16,233 bases of DNA from positions 1 to 16,233 of the forward strand of contig JACNFI010000279.1 of the NCBI GenBank assembly GCA_014384665.1. The letters are read 5' to 3'. This DNA is from Candidatus Cloacimonadota bacterium. Lineage in GTDB: Bacteria; Cloacimonadota; Cloacimonadia; JGIOTU-2. Positions 13,924 through 16,233 of the stretch are shown here, one piece after another. Below the pieces are notes generated by a model, which ran no database searches, had not been told where the DNA came from, and saw only the letters and a list, made by a program, of their open reading frames with translations. The stretch's first letter is position 1. Every line of letters starts with the position of its first letter. The translations under genes were made by a program, and so were the position numbers.

Positions 13924-14422
13924 GTCATTTATAGTCATTTACTCGCTTTGCTCGTGTCATTTATTGTCATTGATGGTTATTATGTCATTTTGGGTTTACC
14001 AATAGAATTGATATAATTATTCAACTTTACTCCTATTGAATTAATATCATTTTGGAATAATTGAAAATTCTCGTCACTTATCAATTTCCTATTGTATGCT
14101 TTTGTAAGCCAAGTTTTTGTTTCATATAATGAACCTCTGGAATAATATGCGAAGTGTTTATTCTCTTTGAAATGGAATCTTCCAAATCCTTCACTCAGAT
14201 TTGCAGCCACCGAGTCCACTGCCCGCACCAATTGCTTGCCAATAGTATCCTTTGAAAAGTAATTCCACTTCTCAACAATTTTCCAAATCCTTTCTCCCAT
14301 ATCCATTGATAATCTATAAACCTGCAATTCTTCTAATTTCATTATTTCTCCTAATGACTAAAAATTACTACTAATGACCTAATGACCATAAATGACCTAA
14401 TGACTACTAATGCCCCAATGAC
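13924..14422 (-). mobile_element. Intervening-sequence-like element: four-helix-bundle gene between inverted GTCATT/AATGAC arrays
   Basis: On the plus strand GTCATT occurs five times on the left (13924, 13934, 13956, 13966, 13984) and AATGAC six times on the right (14353, 14373, 14381, 14391, 14399, 14417). The best arm pair, 13924-13939 with 14381-14396, matches in 15 of 16 bases. The last left copy lies in the final codons of the gene, and the right array runs into its Shine-Dalgarno sequence. A minus-strand transcript could pair end to end. Known 23S rRNA intervening sequences have this plan (complementary ends around a protein gene of this family), but this one is not in rRNA. Mobility is inference; no target-site duplication was established. 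Confidence 0.5.
13980..14342 (-). CDS. Four-helix-bundle protein (S23 / 23S rRNA intervening-sequence protein family)
   Basis: The 120-residue length and motifs are those of the TIGR02436 / S23 four-helix-bundle family: ELQVYRLSMDM (5-15), the central QLVRAVDSVAANLSEGFGR (37-55) and FAYYSRGSLYETKTWL (64-79). Related proteins are encoded in intervening sequences of 23S rRNA genes, and accessory variability determinant (Avd) proteins of diversity-generating retroelements share the fold; the members form oligomeric basic bundles. The biochemical role of free-standing members is not known. AGGAG (14352-14348) lies 5 bases before ATG 14342. The gene is enclosed by inverted short-repeat arrays, and its last codons (KMT and stop) are made of the repeat itself. 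There is no reverse transcriptase or rRNA gene nearby. Confidence 0.92.
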   Translation of the reverse strand: MKLEELQVYRLSMDMGERIWKIVEKWNYFSKDTIGKQLVRAVDSVAANLSEGFGRFHFKENKHFAYYSRGSLYETKTWLTKAYNRKLISDENFQLFQNDINSIGVKLNNYINSIGKPKMT

Positions 14423-14438
14423 TTAAATATCAGGAAGG

Positions 14439-14891
14439 TTAAAGTTTTTCTAAAGCATTGATAATTTCAGAGAGTCTTATATCTTTTAATTTCCTATTTT
14501 TTCCAATAACACTTACAAGGAATGAGCAAAATTGGTCAATAGTTAAATCAGAAAATCTATCAGCAAGATAGCTTGATAAATCTCCACTTGCTTTCATAAT
14601 CTTATTTAACTCATTTTGGTTAGGTTTTTGTTGTTTATTACTTGGTTCTGAAATTTGGAAGAATTTTTTATCCTTATCTTTTATTAATAGACTTTCAATC
14701 TCATCATGTGCTTTCTTGTTTACATTTTGAACAATCTCTTGCAAATATTCAACTTTTTTACAAAGAAATTCATCATCTTTATTTTTTTCAAGAAGTTGTT
14801 GATAAATTTCCAGAGCTTGTTTGTAGTTACCCTGTTCTTCATACAGTTTTGCTAAGGTTAATGTTGGAATGAAGTCTTTTTGTTCTGTCAT
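14439..14891 (-). CDS. Small TPR-containing protein of unknown function
   Basis: One clear TPR helix pair is at the N-terminus (PTLTLAKLYEEQGNYKQALE, followed by IYQQLLEKNKDD). A charged helical linker follows, and a C-terminal region (about residues 90-150) contains SSYLADRFSDLTIDQFCSFL, probably a small helical domain. There is no signal peptide, so it is probably cytoplasmic. I prefer ATG 14891 (150 residues) over TTG 14909, because that TTG lies inside the hairpin 14903-14921; neither has a strong Shine-Dalgarno sequence. It follows the two HhH genes on the same strand after a 38-base gap and may be in their operon. Function cannot be predicted beyond protein-protein contact. Confidence 0.75.
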   Translation of the reverse strand: MTEQKDFIPTLTLAKLYEEQGNYKQALEIYQQLLEKNKDDEFLCKKVEYLQEIVQNVNKKAHDEIESLLIKDKDKKFFQISEPSNKQQKPNQNELNKIMKASGDLSSYLADRFSDLTIDQFCSFLVSVIGKNRKLKDIRLSEIINALEKL

Positions 14892-14902
14892 TATTTGATC
14901 TT

Positions 14903-14921
14903 TAGCCAACAGAGTTGGCTA
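14903..14921 (-). terminator. Small perfect hairpin between the second HhH gene and the TPR gene
   Basis: TAGCCAAC (14903-14910) and GTTGGCTA (14914-14921) form an 8-base stem with a 3-base loop, 9 bases after the HhH gene stop. No T-run follows, so it may be an intra-operon processing or stability element rather than a terminator. Confidence 0.35.
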
Positions 14922-14929
14922 TTCCATAC

Positions 14930-15541
14930 TTATTTTACCTCAATCTTATCTTTAATTTTCTGATAAATGCTCTCCCCAATTCCTTTCACATTTTTTATCT
15001 CTTCGATAGATTTAAAAGGACCATTAGTTTTACGATATTCAATTATTGCATTTGCTTTACCTTCACCAACACCAGTCAAAGACATCAAGTGAGATTTGGA
15101 TGCAGAATTAATATTTATCTTTCCAAGAATTTCTACTGACTCTTCTACGGTCAGGAAAGCTTTTACTTCAGTTGAATCTCCGATCATTTCAAGATAGGGA
15201 AGAAGTTTTGCAAGAGTTTTTTTGCCAATTCCTTTTACTTCAATGAGTTCAATTAAAGATTGAAATTTCCCAATTTTTTCGCGATAATCAAGAATTGCTT
15301 TAGATTTTACAGGTCCAATTCCAGGAAGTTTGGATAAGGTTTCAATATCTGCTTTGTTAATATCAATTTTTTCAATCCGCTTTGTTTCTTGTTCTACAAT
15401 CTCAATACTTTCCTGAACTTCTTCTTGCTCTTTTGGAGTTTTCAACAAATTGAAAGCAAATATTAATATCACTCCAACTATTATAATTAAGACCACAACA
15501 AGTATAGTCCTTTTTGCTTTTTTGTTAATTTTCTTACTCAT
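14930..15541 (-). CDS. Membrane-anchored ComEA-like protein with two helix-hairpin-helix units (copy 2)
   Basis: The 203-residue protein has one membrane segment (about 11-33, RTILVVVLIIIVGVILIFAF) after a basic N-terminus, an acidic linker, and two double-HhH units: 58-118 (INKADIETLSKLPGIGPVKS, then VKGIGKKTL) and 140-203 (ININSASKSHLMSLTGVGEG, then VKGIGESIY). Such units bind DNA backbones non-specifically. ComEA, which has one unit, receives DNA outside the membrane during transformation, so an extracytoplasmic DNA-binding role is a reasonable inference. AAAGGAG lies 7 bases before ATG 15541, which overlaps the preceding stop as ATGA, indicating translational coupling. It is a tandem paralogue of the preceding gene. 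Confidence 0.85.
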   Translation of the reverse strand: MSKKINKKAKRTILVVVLIIIVGVILIFAFNLLKTPKEQEEVQESIEIVEQETKRIEKIDINKADIETLSKLPGIGPVKSKAILDYREKIGKFQSLIELIEVKGIGKKTLAKLLPYLEMIGDSTEVKAFLTVEESVEILGKININSASKSHLMSLTGVGEGKANAIIEYRKTNGPFKSIEEIKNVKGIGESIYQKIKDKIEVK

Positions 15542-16233
15542 TTTTTGTCTCCTTTGATTTTTTCTATTTCCAGGCTGTCCTGGATAATTTCTTTGTTCTT
15601 AATACTTTCTACTAAATTTTTCTTAGATACCTCAATTTTATCTTTTATCTTTTGATAAATGCTCTCACCAATTCCTTTCACATTTTTTATCTCTTCTATA
15701 GATTTAAAAGGACCATTAGTTTTGCGATATTCAATTATTGCATTTGCTTTACCTTCGCCAATGCCAGGAAGAGACATCAATTGAGATTTGAAGGCAGAAT
15801 TGATATTAATTTTCCCTAAAATTTTTATTGATTTATCTTTAGTCAAGAATGCCTTCACTTCTGCGGAATCACCAATCATTTCAAGATAGGGGAGAAGTTT
15901 TAAGAGAGTTTTTTTGCCAATTCCTTTTACTTTTGTCAGCTCAATTAAAGATTTGAATGCTTCAATTTTCTCGCGATAATCAAAAATAGTTTTTGCTTTT
16001 GCCGGTCCGATTCCTGGCAATTCAGACAGAGTTTCAATGTCTGCTTCATTTATATTGATTTTGGGGATAGAGTGAGATTTTTCAATGACAATTTTCAGGC
16101 TATCTGCAAGTGCTTCATCATCTTTTTTTATATTTAGAAAATTTTGTGCATTTACAATAATCAAACCAGCCGCAAGAAAACCAATCATGAAGACGATGAT
16201 TTTGCGTTCATCTTTTGTGAAGATTTTATTCAT
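15538..16233 (-). CDS. Membrane-anchored ComEA-like protein with two helix-hairpin-helix units (copy 1)
   Basis: The ATG occupies the last three bases of the window, so the true start could lie beyond the edge; 231 residues are visible. A membrane segment (about 11-28, KIIVFMIGFLAAGLIIVNAQ) is followed by a linker and two double-HhH units: 58-118 (ININEADIETLSELPGIGPA) and 140-202 (ININSAFKSQLMSLPGIGEG). A charged tail of about 30 residues (KNLVESIKNKEIIQDSLEIE) is absent from the paralogue. The DNA encoding the second unit is nearly identical to that of the neighbour at 14942-15056, a sign of recent duplication or gene conversion. Its stop overlaps the next start by 4 bases. The role is inferred as DNA binding outside the cytoplasmic membrane; the rest of a competence system is not visible. 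Confidence 0.83.
   Translation of the reverse strand: MNKIFTKDERKIIVFMIGFLAAGLIIVNAQNFLNIKKDDEALADSLKIVIEKSHSIPKININEADIETLSELPGIGPAKAKTIFDYREKIEAFKSLIELTKVKGIGKKTLLKLLPYLEMIGDSAEVKAFLTKDKSIKILGKININSAFKSQLMSLPGIGEGKANAIIEYRKTNGPFKSIEEIKNVKGIGESIYQKIKDKIEVSKKNLVESIKNKEIIQDSLEIEKIKGDKK

Noticed and set aside
13980..14342. Diversity-generating retroelement accessory gene (Avd)
   Set aside because: Avd shares the four-helix-bundle fold, but no reverse transcriptase or adenine-variable template/target repeat pair is present in the window. The sequence fits the intervening-sequence protein branch better.
14889..14909. TTG start at 14909 for the small TPR protein
   Set aside because: This TTG is inside the 14903-14921 hairpin and has no Shine-Dalgarno sequence; ATG 14891 in the same frame retains the complete TPR.

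Overview
The window is AT-rich bacterial DNA. It most likely comes from the Fibrobacterota-Chlorobiota-Bacteroidota (FCB) side of the tree, and Cloacimonadota or a close relative is my best guess. The main reason is that two large secreted proteins end in type IX secretion (T9SS) type A sorting domains (NYPNPFS and then a C-terminal beta-domain). One of them also carries a secreted N-terminal domain of a kind I associate with Cloacimonadota and Marinimicrobia. This placement is inference; the window holds no rRNA or ribosomal protein gene.

Layout. Only two genes lie on the plus strand: an ornithine carbamoyltransferase (106-1080) and, after a structured 478-base spacer, a modular surface protein with cohesin-like, InlB B-repeat-like and three PKD domains (1559-4144). 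Everything from about 4290 to the right edge is on the minus strand. In plus-strand order this is: a Gly-Cys-Leu tRNA operon (4288-4540) with a recognisable promoter; a secreted Asp-box protein (4827-6842); tRNA-His and tRNA-Pro; a radical SAM protein (7374-8441); a zinc-finger/TPR protein (8639-9859); NAD synthetase NadE (9955-10719); a lipoprotein built of 33-residue helical repeats (10817-11908); a graveyard of broken AlbA_2/RecG-like regulator and HAD phosphatase fragments (11954-13039); an intact HAD phosphatase (13101-13883); a four-helix-bundle (23S rRNA intervening-sequence type) gene enclosed in inverted arrays of short repeats (13924-14422); a small TPR protein; and two tandem, membrane-anchored ComEA-like helix-hairpin-helix proteins (14930-16233).

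Function. The window is a mixture: housekeeping (arginine/citrulline metabolism, NAD synthesis, tRNAs), envelope and surface proteins (two T9SS cargos, one lipoprotein, two membrane-anchored HhH proteins), and accessory material. Only the HhH pair is clearly a cotranslated unit (ATGA overlap). The other minus-strand genes are separated by spacers of about 100 bases or more that are filled with short-period repeats.

The most interesting signal is a recurring architecture in these spacers: imperfect tandem repeats of 7-11 bases, in several places arranged as two opposed arrays whose transcripts could base-pair. One such pair encloses the four-helix-bundle gene and looks like a free-standing relative of the intervening sequences known inside 23S rRNA. 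Smaller gene-less versions sit between tRNA-His and tRNA-Pro, between nadE and the zinc-finger gene, and beside the lipoprotein gene.
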